The notes under the pieces were generated by a model, which was given only the letters and a program-made list of their open reading frames with translations, made no database searches and had not been told where the DNA came from. Made by a program: the position numbers and the translations under genes. From Algoriphagus pacificus (GTDB lineage Bacteria > Bacteroidota > Bacteroidia > Cytophagales > Cyclobacteriaceae): a stretch of DNA of 64,000 nucleotides. Shown here piece by piece: positions 50,673 through 60,107 of the stretch. The stretch spans positions 248,001-312,000 of the forward strand of contig NZ_JAFKCU010000001.1 in assembly GCF_017254845.1 (NCBI RefSeq), written 5' to 3'. Each line of letters begins with the position of its first letter. The stretch's first letter is position 1.

Positions 50673-52478
50673 ATGCAGGCATCATCGTATAAACCCGAAG
50701 AACATTTATCTCTCCCAGACCAGCCAGGCGTCTACCGTTACTACAATGCGGACAATGAATTGATTTACGTTGGCAAGGCAAAAAGCCTTAAAAAGCGAGT
50801 CAGTAGTTATTTTAACAAGAATACGGGGGTCAATCTCAAAACCCGAAGAATGGTGAAAGAGATTGTCAAAATCGAGATTACTATTGTAAACTCTGAGTTT
50901 GATGCTTTGCTGCTTGAAAATAATCTGATCAAGAAAACCCAACCGAAATACAATATTCTTCTGAGGGATGATAAAACCTATCCCTACCTCCTTTTGACCA
51001 AAGAGAACTTTCCTAGGATTTTTCAGACAAGGAAAATGATTCCTAAAAGGGGTACTTATTATGGGCCTTTTGCAAGTGTCAAGGCTATGAATAACGTTTT
51101 GGATTTGATTCGGAGTCTATTCACAATCCGCACATGCAATCTCGATCTTTCCCCTTATAAAATCGCTGAGGGGAAGTATAAAGTCTGTTTAGAATATCAT
51201 ATAGGGAACTGCCAAGGTCCTTGTGTGGGGCTACAAAAGGAAAGTGATTATTTGAAAGATCTAGAACACGCCAAACACATTTTAAAAGGAAATCTAGGGA
51301 TTGCAAAATCGCATTTCAAACTTGAAATGCAGCAACACGCGGAGAATTTAGAATTTGAAAAAGCCCAAAAAGTCAAAGAGAAACTAGATCTACTTGAGAA
51401 GTACCAGGCCAAATCTTTGATCGCAAGCCCAAGCATTGTGAACTTGGATGTCTGTACAATTGTAACAGATGAAAAAGACGCCTATGTAAACTATCTCCGC
51501 GTAAAAAACGGAGCTATGATAGTTTCCAAAAATGTAGAGCTTAAAAAGCGATTAGATGAAACTGAAGAAGAACTCTTGCTAACAGCATTAGTAAGACTTC
51601 AAGACCAATTCCAAAGCGATGCAACCGAAGTTTTGATCAATATTGATTTGGAAGAACCAATAGAAGGGCTTAATCTGACCCTACCGAAAATCGGGGATAA
51701 GAAGAAACTGATAGAACTGTCTCTTATGAATGCCCTATTCTACAAAAAAGAGAAAGCTCTTCTAAAAGGTCTAAATGAGGATAAAAAAGACAGGGTCATC
51801 AAACAACTTCAAAAAGATCTAAGTTTACCTGAAATCCCAGATCATATTGAGTGCTTTGACAACTCAAACATACAAGGAACAAGTCCCGTGGCTAGTATGG
51901 TATGCTTTCTAAATGGAAAACCTGCCGTCAAAGAATATAGGCACTACCATATTAAAACGGTGGTTGGTGCCAATGACTTTGCAAGTATGAAGGAAATCGT
52001 CACTAGACGATACCAGCGCTTATTAGACGAGAATAAGCCTATGCCTAAGCTCGTTGTCATAGATGGTGGGAAAGGCCAGCTATCGTCAGCTGTAGAGGCT
52101 TTGCAAGAACTTGGAGTATATGGCAAAATGCCTATTATAGGAATAGCCAAAAGGTTAGAGGAAATCTATTTCCCTGGAGATTCCTATCCTATTCACATCG
52201 ATAAAAAATCTGAAAGCTTAAGGCTTTTGCAAAGAATACGAGATGAAGCCCACCGCTTTGCCATTACTTTTCACAGGAAAGTAAGAAGTAAAAATGCTTT
52301 TGGAACTCAGCTTACAGCCATACCTGGAATCGGAGAAAGCACAGCTGAGAAATTATTGTCGCATTTTAAATCTGTAAAAAAATTGAAAGAGGCTTCTATC
52401 GAAGAAGTCAGTGAGGTAATCGGAGCCAGTAGAGCAAATGCTTTTTTCGAATGGATAGAAAAAAATAAAGGGGCTTAA
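50673..52478 (+). CDS. uvrC: Excinuclease ABC subunit C
   Basis: 601 residues. The N-terminal GIY-YIG nuclease domain starts DQPGVYRYYNADNELIYVGK and AKSLKKRV. A UVR helical segment binds UvrB (EFEKAQKVKEKLDLLEKYQ-like, about 225-250), the RNase H-like endonuclease domain contains IECFDNSNIQGTSPVASMVC and VVIDGGKGQLSSA, and a C-terminal helix-hairpin-helix tandem reads LTAIPGIGESTAEKLLSHFK. It makes the dual incision in nucleotide excision repair. Its stop codon is inside the terminator hairpin. Confidence 0.97.
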   Translation: MQASSYKPEEHLSLPDQPGVYRYYNADNELIYVGKAKSLKKRVSSYFNKNTGVNLKTRRMVKEIVKIEITIVNSEFDALLLENNLIKKTQPKYNILLRDDKTYPYLLLTKENFPRIFQTRKMIPKRGTYYGPFASVKAMNNVLDLIRSLFTIRTCNLDLSPYKIAEGKYKVCLEYHIGNCQGPCVGLQKESDYLKDLEHAKHILKGNLGIAKSHFKLEMQQHAENLEFEKAQKVKEKLDLLEKYQAKSLIASPSIVNLDVCTIVTDEKDAYVNYLRVKNGAMIVSKNVELKKRLDETEEELLLTALVRLQDQFQSDATEVLINIDLEEPIEGLNLTLPKIGDKKKLIELSLMNALFYKKEKALLKGLNEDKKDRVIKQLQKDLSLPEIPDHIECFDNSNIQGTSPVASMVCFLNGKPAVKEYRHYHIKTVVGANDFASMKEIVTRRYQRLLDENKPMPKLVVIDGGKGQLSSAVEALQELGVYGKMPIIGIAKRLEEIYFPGDSYPIHIDKKSESLRLLQRIRDEAHRFAITFHRKVRSKNAFGTQLTAIPGIGESTAEKLLSHFKSVKKLKEASIEEVSEVIGASRANAFFEWIEKNKGA

Positions 52479-52488
52479 AAGCCCCTTT
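52468..52488 (+). terminator. Bidirectional terminator shared by uvrC and gldN
   Basis: AAAGGGGC / GCCCCTTT stem with a TTAAAA loop, flanked by A-run on one side and T-run on the other, so it can end transcription from both converging genes. It overlaps the uvrC stop codon (52476-52478) and lies 6 bp from the gldN stop. Confidence 0.8.
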
Positions 52489-52493
52489 TATTA

Positions 52494-53309
52494 TTACCAC
52501 TCCCAAAGAGTGTTTTCGTATTCTAATAGTTTGTATTCAAACGCCAGTGAATTAATATAGGCCTGGACTTCTGGATTCGGACTATCCGCATCCACTAAGT
52601 CAGCAATCAATGCTTCATCTGGGTTTGTGAACCTTCTCACTACAGATCTAAATAATCTTGCGTCAAAAGCCTCATCGTAAGTCAAGCTTTTTGCAATATT
52701 CTTGTAATTGATCCAACGCGCTTCTGGATGATCCTTGAAGTAATTATAGAAATCTTTATAGCGAATGTAAGCGATTGTCTTTTGACCAGCATTTGCATTA
52801 GTCTGAGAAGGCATCACAAGTTCGATATACTTGATATCAAATACCATATCAGAATGATGCTTGTCAAAAACAAAGTCTTCTTTGAAATCAAGATAATAAA
52901 GTTGCTTTACGAAAATACTGTCTCCAATTGCGTTTAACCAGAAATTATCCTGGAATTCTGCAATTGAAAGTGGCTCAGTAAAGTCTTCATCAGCAAAAAC
53001 CTCCAATGCATTTTCATCTACTACGGCTTTGTAAATGTGGGTGATGATTCCATTGTCTTTGGCATCACCAGAACCGTAAAGAGAAAGATTGTACTTTTCT
53101 CGAAGGTCAATTCTTCTCCAAACTGCTACTTGGTACATCTTATCATCTTCGCGAATTCTTTTCGCAGAGAAGACAGTATCCATGTCAAATGTTCTATCCC
53201 CATAACCTGAAGGATTTAAACTTGTACCAACCTGTGCCTCACTTGAGAATGGAGCAAAAGCTGCTGCCATCAGAAGAGACAAGATTATTTTTGGAAGAAA
53301 CTTTTTCAT
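52494..53309 (-). CDS. gldN: T9SS/gliding protein GldN (PorN)
   Basis: 271 residues with a signal peptide (ends APFSSEAQ, about residue 26). The core begins FDMDTVFSAKRIREDDKMYQ then VAVWRRIDLREKYN, the GldN/PorN hallmark, and continues with ITHIYKAVVDENALEVFADE and FWLNAIGDSIF. GldN forms the periplasmic outer-membrane-associated ring with GldK. It is the last gene of the gldKLMN operon. Confidence 0.95.
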   Translation of the reverse strand: MKKFLPKIILSLLMAAAFAPFSSEAQVGTSLNPSGYGDRTFDMDTVFSAKRIREDDKMYQVAVWRRIDLREKYNLSLYGSGDAKDNGIITHIYKAVVDENALEVFADEDFTEPLSIAEFQDNFWLNAIGDSIFVKQLYYLDFKEDFVFDKHHSDMVFDIKYIELVMPSQTNANAGQKTIAYIRYKDFYNYFKDHPEARWINYKNIAKSLTYDEAFDARLFRSVVRRFTNPDEALIADLVDADSPNPEVQAYINSLAFEYKLLEYENTLWEW

Positions 53310-53338
53310 AATATTTTTATCTTGATTCTAATCAGGAA

Positions 53339-54946
53339 TTATTTCACTCCGATTCGAATAACTCTGTTCAATGTCGAAGGAATTTTATTTCCTCTGAAGT
53401 TGGTTCTTGTAACTTGGGTTACCACAATTACAATATCATCACCAGCTCTAGCACTTTCCATCAATGAACGCATCGCAATGCTATTTCCATTGGAGATTGG
53501 AACTGTCTGACGTGGTACGTCATTTCTCAACAGTCTGACTTCTCCTCCAGTAACATCAAAGTTCGCATCTTTAGCCATGGTTCTACCGAATGTTGCTTCA
53601 GGCTTAGCCAAAACTTTTAATCCAGTTAAAGATCCAATAGCCTGTGCTTGTGCTTGATCGATTTCAGAACCATTTGATAATGTAGGAACCAAAGTTGGCT
53701 CTGGAACTGGTTTAATATCATACGTCACATCTCCAATTTTATTGCCTCCGGAGCTAACGCCAATCGTAACTTTTCCAGAAGCTCCTGGAACTACTGTCAA
53801 TTGTCCAGGTCTATTCCCTTTAATGGATTGACCATTGCTAACTGCAAAATCAGGAGAATAGGTATTTCCTAAAGCTGGAACTTCAATTAATAATTCATTT
53901 GCACAATCAGCATAAAGCTGCTGAACTACCTCAGAAGATACTTTAATTACAGGCTGGGCTACATAATATTCATATTCTACTGGAAGAACTTTATCTTCTC
54001 CACCAACATTGGTTACGATTTCACCTTTCAGCACTCTTTTCGCAAGTCCTCTGTCATCATATTGACCAGCTGGAGTTACAGTAAATTCAATTTTACCAAA
54101 GCCGTTTTCTACAGGTACAGATCTTCCATCAATACTCATTGCTGGAGCTGCAGCCGAAGAACTGGAAGCGATAAACATATCTCCTTCAAATTTGGTACCG
54201 GCAGCCACCACATTGGAAGTAGCAGCAATTCTTGCTTCTACGATATCAGCCTTGAAATAGAATGTACCAATTGAACTTGTAATTTGAGACAATGCCTCAC
54301 TTTCAATGTTCAACACTTCATTTTGATACTGAGAAATCAAAGCCATTACAGCTCCAACTGGAGATTTCACAAAATTCAAAGCAACGAAGTCTTTATTTCT
54401 AACTTCACTGTCATTTGCAAACAAAGGAATCTCGCCAGCATCTTTAGCGATAGGCTGGAAAGTCATATCAATCCCAATTCCACTTAAAATCTGAGAAATT
54501 TGAGTAGGATAAGCATTTAACTTTGCTTTCATTTCCTCACCTTTTCCATTGTTGGCAAACATGTTGCCTGGAATCTCAGTGTTTTTCAAGCTTGAACTCA
54601 CGAAGTTTCCTTCCTCGTTTATTGCATTTGATTGAGTAATCAATTGCTGCTTTAATTCCTCTAGGTAAGTGAAAATCTCTTTAGAAGCGTTTCTTACTTC
54701 TTCAGCTGCACCTACTTTAGGAACATCTTTTTCATTATTTCCTTGCTGCTCAACGGTTGACTTAATAGAGCTTACTGTAAACTCATTTTTGGAAATATAA
54801 TTCCTGGAGGTACGCTCCATGCCATCGTTTAACAATACAAATTTCTGGAGAATCTGGTTACTTACCTGGAGGGCCAATAGGGCCGTCAATACCAGGTACA
54901 TCATCCCGATCATCCGCTGTCTAGGTGTCTCTTTAGCTCCTGCCAT
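53339..54946 (-). CDS. gldM: T9SS motor protein GldM (PorM)
   Basis: 535 residues. One N-terminal transmembrane helix (about 13-33, IGMMYLVLTALLALQVSNQ) is followed by a long periplasmic rod. The first periplasmic domain is helical (TSRNYISKNEFTVSS ... EIFTYLEELKQQLITQSNAI). The later ones are beta-rich (RSVPVENGFGKIEFTV, YYVAQPVIKVSSEVVQQLYA), consistent with the D1-D4 layout of the known structure. With GldL it forms the proton-driven rotary motor. It lies 38 bp after gldL. Confidence 0.95.
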   Translation of the reverse strand: MAGAKETPRQRMIGMMYLVLTALLALQVSNQILQKFVLLNDGMERTSRNYISKNEFTVSSIKSTVEQQGNNEKDVPKVGAAEEVRNASKEIFTYLEELKQQLITQSNAINEEGNFVSSSLKNTEIPGNMFANNGKGEEMKAKLNAYPTQISQILSGIGIDMTFQPIAKDAGEIPLFANDSEVRNKDFVALNFVKSPVGAVMALISQYQNEVLNIESEALSQITSSIGTFYFKADIVEARIAATSNVVAAGTKFEGDMFIASSSSAAAPAMSIDGRSVPVENGFGKIEFTVTPAGQYDDRGLAKRVLKGEIVTNVGGEDKVLPVEYEYYVAQPVIKVSSEVVQQLYADCANELLIEVPALGNTYSPDFAVSNGQSIKGNRPGQLTVVPGASGKVTIGVSSGGNKIGDVTYDIKPVPEPTLVPTLSNGSEIDQAQAQAIGSLTGLKVLAKPEATFGRTMAKDANFDVTGGEVRLLRNDVPRQTVPISNGNSIAMRSLMESARAGDDIVIVVTQVTRTNFRGNKIPSTLNRVIRIGVK

Positions 54947-54984
54947 CTTTAATTTTTTAGTCTATTCTAGATGATTGAGTATAA

Positions 54985-55782
54985 TTAACCTTTCATAGCG
55001 GATAACATTCCACCATAGATTTTATTCAATGAACTTACGTTTTGATTAAGCTTAGCCAATTCATTCTTGAAAGCTTCTGTTTCTTTTCCGGCTTCAGTAA
55101 GACCTTCCATAGCAGCAGTCATATTTGAATAGAACTTATTCAAAGTTTTCACATGGCTATTTGCGTCCTGAAGTTCCATCTCATATACTGCATTCAATGC
55201 AGAAAGATTTTTAGTTACCGTCTGAACTTGAGTATGATATTCTTTAGCATCCTGAGAAGCAGAAGACATTTCTGTCAAGGCTGCAGCAGTCTTGCTATAA
55301 GAGGCATTCATGTCGATCAACGTTTTAGCAGCTGACTTCACATTCGTAGCATATTCATTGGTAGCTACAGCTGCGTCAGATAAATTACCCATTTTCTCAG
55401 CTGAGGTAGCAAGATTTTGCATTCCTTTACCCAAGCTTTCGATCAATTCAGGACCTACTTTAGCTTTAGCTAGCATATCGTCCAATTTTTGAGAAACGCT
55501 ATCTCCAGATGCTACTGCAGTTTTTCTGCCTGTTGGCTCTCCACCAGCTAATTCTGGATAAACTTTTGACCAGTCTACTTCCTCATGACGAGGCTCGAAA
55601 GCTGAAAGGAAAAAGATTGCAGCTTCCGTAGTAAGACCGATGGTGATCATCAAGTTACCTCCAGCCCAATCCAAAATCTTGAACATTGCTCCGAGAATAA
55701 CTACTGCTGCACCGATACCATAGATTTTTGGCATGATGCTGCCGTAAAATTTTGACTTAAATGAATTGCTGTTGCTAGCCAT
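54985..55782 (-). CDS. gldL: T9SS motor protein GldL (PorL)
   Basis: 265 residues. Two transmembrane helices (about 17-37, PKIYGIGAAVVILGAMFKIL, and 43-63, NLMITIGLTTEAAIFFLSAF) lead into the signature FEPRHEEVDWSKVYPEL. A long cytoplasmic coiled coil rich in Asn/Thr/Met fills the rest. The conserved Lys and Glu in the helices are the proton-pathway candidates. It is the stator of the T9SS/gliding motor and is encoded between gldK and gldM. Confidence 0.95.
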   Translation of the reverse strand: MASNSNSFKSKFYGSIMPKIYGIGAAVVILGAMFKILDWAGGNLMITIGLTTEAAIFFLSAFEPRHEEVDWSKVYPELAGGEPTGRKTAVASGDSVSQKLDDMLAKAKVGPELIESLGKGMQNLATSAEKMGNLSDAAVATNEYATNVKSAAKTLIDMNASYSKTAAALTEMSSASQDAKEYHTQVQTVTKNLSALNAVYEMELQDANSHVKTLNKFYSNMTAAMEGLTEAGKETEAFKNELAKLNQNVSSLNKIYGGMLSAMKG

Positions 55783-55839
55783 GAGTAAATTTGTAATTAA
55801 GGTGTTAGGTTTTTTATCGTTGGATTTTACTGTTTGGTA

Positions 55840-56934
55840 TTATCTTTTTCTTCTTTTTGCTGATTTAACATCCATTGAACCAGATCTACCAATAAATGTC
55901 ATCACTGTTCTGAATCCGATGTGTGCTTGAGCTACATCTTCATATTCGTATGTTCTTGTACTTGTCTCTAGGTAATGTGCGATATCTTTCCAGCTACCAC
56001 CACGTACAATTTTTCTTGGTTCGTTTGGATCATCATAGACTGGGTTCAAATCCCATGTGATAGAGTTAGAAGTTGCTGCATATGCATCAAGCACCCATTC
56101 CGCCACATTTCCAGACATATTATATAGTCCAAAACCATTTGGAGCAAAAACGTCAACTGGTGCAGTGTAAGGGAATCCATCATCTATGTAATTTCCTCTA
56201 CCTGGCTTAAAGTTTGCCATCAAGCAACCTCTCTTATTTTTAAGGTAAGGACCACCCCATGGATACTTAGCCACATCTTTGCCACCTTTTGCTGCGTATT
56301 CCCACTCAGCTTCCGAAGGTAATCTAAATGGAGTCATGTCATACTCAGATTCGTCATTTGCTCTCATGTGATAGGTTCTCCATTCACAGTACTGCTTTGC
56401 TTGGTCCCATGAGATCCCAACTACTGGATAATTATCAAATGCTGGATGATCAAAATAGAATTCCATCAAAGGGTCTCCATAGTGATAAGAAAAGCTCGTC
56501 GACCACACAGTGGTATCAGGCTTTAGCTCATCAAGATTGAATGTAGGTGGTTCTTTAAGTGTAGTAGGAGTACCTGTTTCTAATTGACCGTTTTTCACAG
56601 CCTCTAAAAATTGTCTGTATTTATTATTGGACACCTCGTACTTGTCCATAAAAAATTCAGAAATGGTAATCTGCTTGTTCATTGAGGATTGAGTGTAAGC
56701 AATATCTTCATCAGATTGCCCCATCCAAAAAGTACCTGCCTTAACGGGCACCATGTCAATTGGTAGGTTTTGTTGCCAACTTTCCCTCTTAGGAACTCCG
56801 GTTACTTCTCCTCTTCTATTAGCCTTTTCGCTAGCAGTTCCCTTCTTGTTAAAGAGACCGCAGCCTGGTAATAGTGTCGCAACCGCCAACCCTAGAGTGA
56901 TCGGCAAAATGCGAAAATTCATTTTTTTATACAT
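55840..56934 (-). CDS. gldK: T9SS lipoprotein GldK (PorK), formylglycine-generating-enzyme fold
   Basis: 364 residues from ATG 56934, giving a lipoprotein signal that ends LLPGC; ATGs at 56955 and 56922 and a TTG at 56970 are alternatives. The body is an FGE-sulfatase-type fold: KAGTFWMGQSDEDIA, YEVSNNKYRQFLEAV, YPVVGISWDQAKQYCEWR, FRLPSEAEWEYAAKGG, GNVAEWVLDAYA and IVRGGSWKD. GldK is a structural ring component with GldN and is not known to make formylglycine. It is the first gene of the gldKLMN block, 143-180 bp downstream of porP. Confidence 0.93.
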   Translation of the reverse strand: MYKKMNFRILPITLGLAVATLLPGCGLFNKKGTASEKANRRGEVTGVPKRESWQQNLPIDMVPVKAGTFWMGQSDEDIAYTQSSMNKQITISEFFMDKYEVSNNKYRQFLEAVKNGQLETGTPTTLKEPPTFNLDELKPDTTVWSTSFSYHYGDPLMEFYFDHPAFDNYPVVGISWDQAKQYCEWRTYHMRANDESEYDMTPFRLPSEAEWEYAAKGGKDVAKYPWGGPYLKNKRGCLMANFKPGRGNYIDDGFPYTAPVDVFAPNGFGLYNMSGNVAEWVLDAYAATSNSITWDLNPVYDDPNEPRKIVRGGSWKDIAHYLETSTRTYEYEDVAQAHIGFRTVMTFIGRSGSMDVKSAKRRKR

Positions 56935-57113
56935 AAATGACGTTTTTGAGTTCATCAAATTAGTGCCCAATATAAATTAGTCTCAAGCAGCGAAATTTAG
57001 CTGAATTTCGCACAATAATGCAAATAACCTGCCAAATTTCTCGGCTACGAAATTGTTGGGTTTATAGTTCAAAAATTGGGCTTTTTTAGGAAATTTTCAC
57101 AATTCAGAAATTT

Positions 57114-58094
57114 TTAAAATCTGAATCTTGGAGTTCTTTGTATCACTCTTTCCACTTGCCTGCTTACGTCTGATAACGTGTAACGTAGCATTAGTTCATG
57201 ACTTGTAGGAGCCTTTGCTTCCACTCCGCCAACGACTAAATCAAATGCATATCCCAATTTTAGTGAATTATCTCTTAAAATACTGTATCCTAGTATAAAA
57301 GAAATAGATTCTTCTCCTCTATAGGCCAATCCTCCGCTAATTTTATTCTGATGTGTAGCAATAACGCTTACATCGTATGAAAAATTATTAAATGAAACTG
57401 ACTTTATTAGAAAACTTGGTTCTATAGCTAATTGCCCTACAGGTCTCAACCTATAACCAAATTGTAAATAGGTATGATTTTTTAACTGATTCGCATAGGA
57501 GCCATCTCCAAAGTCAAAATTAGGCTCGTTTAGATGCCGACTGCTTAATCCTATGTAATAATCTCCCCTATCAAATAAAATTCCGGCACTGAAGTTAATA
57601 TTCATTTGATTTTCCTTCCCCAATGTAGGCAAGTTCGGCTCTGGGTTTACCACAATGAGCTCACCATAATCAATAGAACTTGAAAACATTCCAATAGAAG
57701 CACCAAAGCTTAAGGTGGATCTCCTGATTTGTTTATGATATGCGCCTTGTAAGTTGATTTCAAGATTGGAACTTGCACCGATATTATCATTGACGATAGT
57801 AAGACCATAGCCAATGTTTTTTGCATCAAGTCTTCCTTGTGCAGTCAAAAGCTGACTTACAGGCGCTCCTCTCTGACCAGAGGAGGTACTGTAATTTGCC
57901 CATTGTGATCTATGGAGTGCTGAGAACCTAAAGCCACCCTCTTTCCCTGCATAAGCAGGATTATAATACATGCCATTGTACATGTATTGGGTAAACTGGG
58001 CGTCTTGCTGAGCTAAAACCGGAAACGATCCGGCAAAAAGCATCAAGCAAATAAGACTTTTAAAAAAGTAATTCCATTGGCCGCTTTGAATCAT
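57114..58094 (-). CDS. porP: PorP/SprF-family T9SS outer-membrane protein
   Basis: 326 residues with a signal peptide (ends GSFPVLAQ, about residue 29). The start of the mature region QFTQYMYNGMYYNPAYAG is the PorP/SprF signature, followed by a beta-barrel of about 14 strands with alternating aromatic residues. It is encoded upstream of gldKLMN as in the Porphyromonas porPKLMN operon. PorP-type proteins link surface-exposed substrates or the ring to the outer membrane. The gap to gldK is about 150 bp, so a second promoter is possible. Confidence 0.92.
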   Translation of the reverse strand: MIQSGQWNYFFKSLICLMLFAGSFPVLAQQDAQFTQYMYNGMYYNPAYAGKEGGFRFSALHRSQWANYSTSSGQRGAPVSQLLTAQGRLDAKNIGYGLTIVNDNIGASSNLEINLQGAYHKQIRRSTLSFGASIGMFSSSIDYGELIVVNPEPNLPTLGKENQMNINFSAGILFDRGDYYIGLSSRHLNEPNFDFGDGSYANQLKNHTYLQFGYRLRPVGQLAIEPSFLIKSVSFNNFSYDVSVIATHQNKISGGLAYRGEESISFILGYSILRDNSLKLGYAFDLVVGGVEAKAPTSHELMLRYTLSDVSRQVERVIQRTPRFRF

Positions 58095-58170
58095 TATGGC
58101 GTGGTTTGGTCTAATCTGAAAACTATTGTAATGATTTAAACTGAAAAACCACAGATTTTGATTCTAAGAT

Positions 58171-58944
58171 TTACAAATTATTCGCTTTTTTAATGTAGAG
58201 CTCCAATGCACCAGTCATACTAGGGGCATTTGGAAGTGGTGCCTCTATATCTAAAATCAAATCCAAATCTCTTACAGCTTGAGCTGTGGTAGGACCAAAA
58301 GCTGCAATCCTTGTTTTACCTTGTACAAAATCCGGGAAATTTTGTTTCAAAGATTTTATACCAGATGGACTGAAAAAAGCTAAAATATCATATTTGACAT
58401 CCGCTAAATCAGATAAATCTGCAGCCAAAGTATGGTAGATAATTGCCTCAGTGAAAGCAATTCCATTCTTTTCCATGTATTCTGGAATCACATCCTTGCG
58501 GATATCAGAGCATGGAAACAAATATTTTTCGCTTTTGTGTTTTTTGAAGTAATCAAATAAATCTTCAGCAGTCTTTTGACCTACGAATAATTTACGCTTA
58601 CGGATTACAATATATTTTTGAAGGTAATGTGCTGTCTGATCGGAAATACAGAAGTACTTCATTTCTGCAGGCATTTCAATTTTGAAATCCTTGCAGATGG
58701 CAAAGAAATGATCAATAGCATTTCGACTGGTAAAAATAATTGCGGTATGCTTTAGGATATCGATTTTCTGCTTTCTGAATTCCTTCGGTGGAACTGGCTC
58801 CACCTTGATAAACTGTCGGAAATCAATCTTCAACTTATACTTCTCTGCCAATTGAACATAGGGAGAATTTTCACCCGCAGGTTTTGGTTGAGAAACAAGA
58901 ATACTTTTTACTGGTCTAAACCTGTCTTTGCTATTCGCACTCAT
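58171..58944 (-). CDS. hemD: Uroporphyrinogen-III synthase family protein
   Basis: 257 residues from ATG 58944 (MSANSKDRFRPVKSILVSQP); a start 93 bases upstream would overlap the next gene and add an unusual His-rich leader. The two-lobed HemD fold is suggested by AIIFTSRNAIDHFFAIC, YFCISDQTAHYLQKY, ILAFFSPSGIKSLKQNF and RIAAFGPTTAQAVRDLDL. HemD cyclises hydroxymethylbilane, but sequence identity across the family is low and the enzymatic role is not proven. It lies next to the T9SS genes. Confidence 0.78.
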   Translation of the reverse strand: MSANSKDRFRPVKSILVSQPKPAGENSPYVQLAEKYKLKIDFRQFIKVEPVPPKEFRKQKIDILKHTAIIFTSRNAIDHFFAICKDFKIEMPAEMKYFCISDQTAHYLQKYIVIRKRKLFVGQKTAEDLFDYFKKHKSEKYLFPCSDIRKDVIPEYMEKNGIAFTEAIIYHTLAADLSDLADVKYDILAFFSPSGIKSLKQNFPDFVQGKTRIAAFGPTTAQAVRDLDLILDIEAPLPNAPSMTGALELYIKKANNL

Positions 58945-58973
58945 GCTGATTTTATCCTTTGAATGTCTAAATC

Positions 58974-60107
58974 TTATTGACCCAAAACCATGATCCACTT
59001 GGCCATGATCAAAAAGGGCACTAATTCCGCGATGCAAAGGTAAGTAAATAAATGATATTTCTTAAAGCTCAATCTATTCATCATAATTAAGAATAGGCCT
59101 AAGACACCTGCAATGTAAACCCAGAAAAAAACTGATAATGAAACACCTATCGCTGATTTGGCAGAGGAAAAATCATTGACTAAAAAAAATGCTATCACGA
59201 GAACCAATCCCGCAATTGTAATTACCACAAGGCGTAAAAGGTAGAAGAAATGAGCGAACTCCAATTTCCCCAAATCAAATAAATAGGCAATGACCCGAAT
59301 GCCAATAAATTTGATCATTGTAAGTAATAGTAACCCTACTGCTCCAAACAACCATAGCAACATCAGGGAATTAAAATCTACTCCAATCCAAGTCTCCAAC
59401 CATTCTTGACGGTTAAAAACTAACCCAATTACCGCCACCAATGAAGTCATCAGATTGACCATCAAGATGTAAAAAAGCACATCCACCGAAAAAAACTTCT
59501 GCAAACTTCCCGAGTCCGAAAAATCTTCAGCTGTCAGCAAAGATTCTGGTCTGATCATGGATGCAAAGAGGTATGGGTAAATCACTTTATAAATCGCCAG
59601 GATCACTAAAACGATTAATACACCTACGAAGAAAAAGTCTCTCAGATCCTGCCGGTTAAAGCGTCTATTTTGACTGACAAAATCTTTTACTTCAGCACTT
59701 TTTGTTGGTTTGTCAAAATCTGAAGAAAGAACCTTTAGCACTGAAGCGTCCCCAACACTTATCCCCTTTTTGAAAACTGTAAGCGTGACTTGATCTTCTC
59801 CAAATTCTTTGGATAAATCCTGAATATTTCTGGCAAATGAGGTATCGTTTTCTGCGTAAATCCAAAGCTTCTCTCCTATGAAAACCACAGACTTACCCGG
59901 AAACTCAAAGGAAATATTTGCTAAAGGGAAAGTTTGAAGATCCAGTGGAAGCACCAAACGGTCATTTGGGCGGATCAAAGACTCATCCATTCCTTTTTCC
60001 CACGAACTGTTAAAATCCTGAAGAACTTGCGCTTTAGCAAAAAGGCAAAAGGAGTTGACAGCTATGAAAAAAACAAAAATTTTAAACAAAGGATGCTTCA
60101 TGCTCAA
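58974..60107 (-). CDS. DUF4271 membrane protein
   Basis: 377 residues. A signal peptide (ends FCLFAKAQ, about residue 27) precedes a periplasmic N-terminal region of about 120 residues, then about six transmembrane segments (from DFFFVGVLIVLVILAIYKVI to AELVPFLIMAKWIMVLG). This matches DUF4271, often encoded beside uroporphyrinogen-III synthase in Bacteroidota. Its start overlaps the Omp85-like gene stop by 4 bp, so translation is probably coupled. Function is unknown. Confidence 0.82.
   Translation of the reverse strand: MSMKHPLFKIFVFFIAVNSFCLFAKAQVLQDFNSSWEKGMDESLIRPNDRLVLPLDLQTFPLANISFEFPGKSVVFIGEKLWIYAENDTSFARNIQDLSKEFGEDQVTLTVFKKGISVGDASVLKVLSSDFDKPTKSAEVKDFVSQNRRFNRQDLRDFFFVGVLIVLVILAIYKVIYPYLFASMIRPESLLTAEDFSDSGSLQKFFSVDVLFYILMVNLMTSLVAVIGLVFNRQEWLETWIGVDFNSLMLLWLFGAVGLLLLTMIKFIGIRVIAYLFDLGKLEFAHFFYLLRLVVITIAGLVLVIAFFLVNDFSSAKSAIGVSLSVFFWVYIAGVLGLFLIMMNRLSFKKYHLFTYLCIAELVPFLIMAKWIMVLGQ

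Noticed and set aside
55840-56934. Sulfatase-modifying enzyme for the nearby sulfatase
   Set aside because: The fold is FGE-like, but position between porP and gldL and the lipoprotein signal identify it as GldK.
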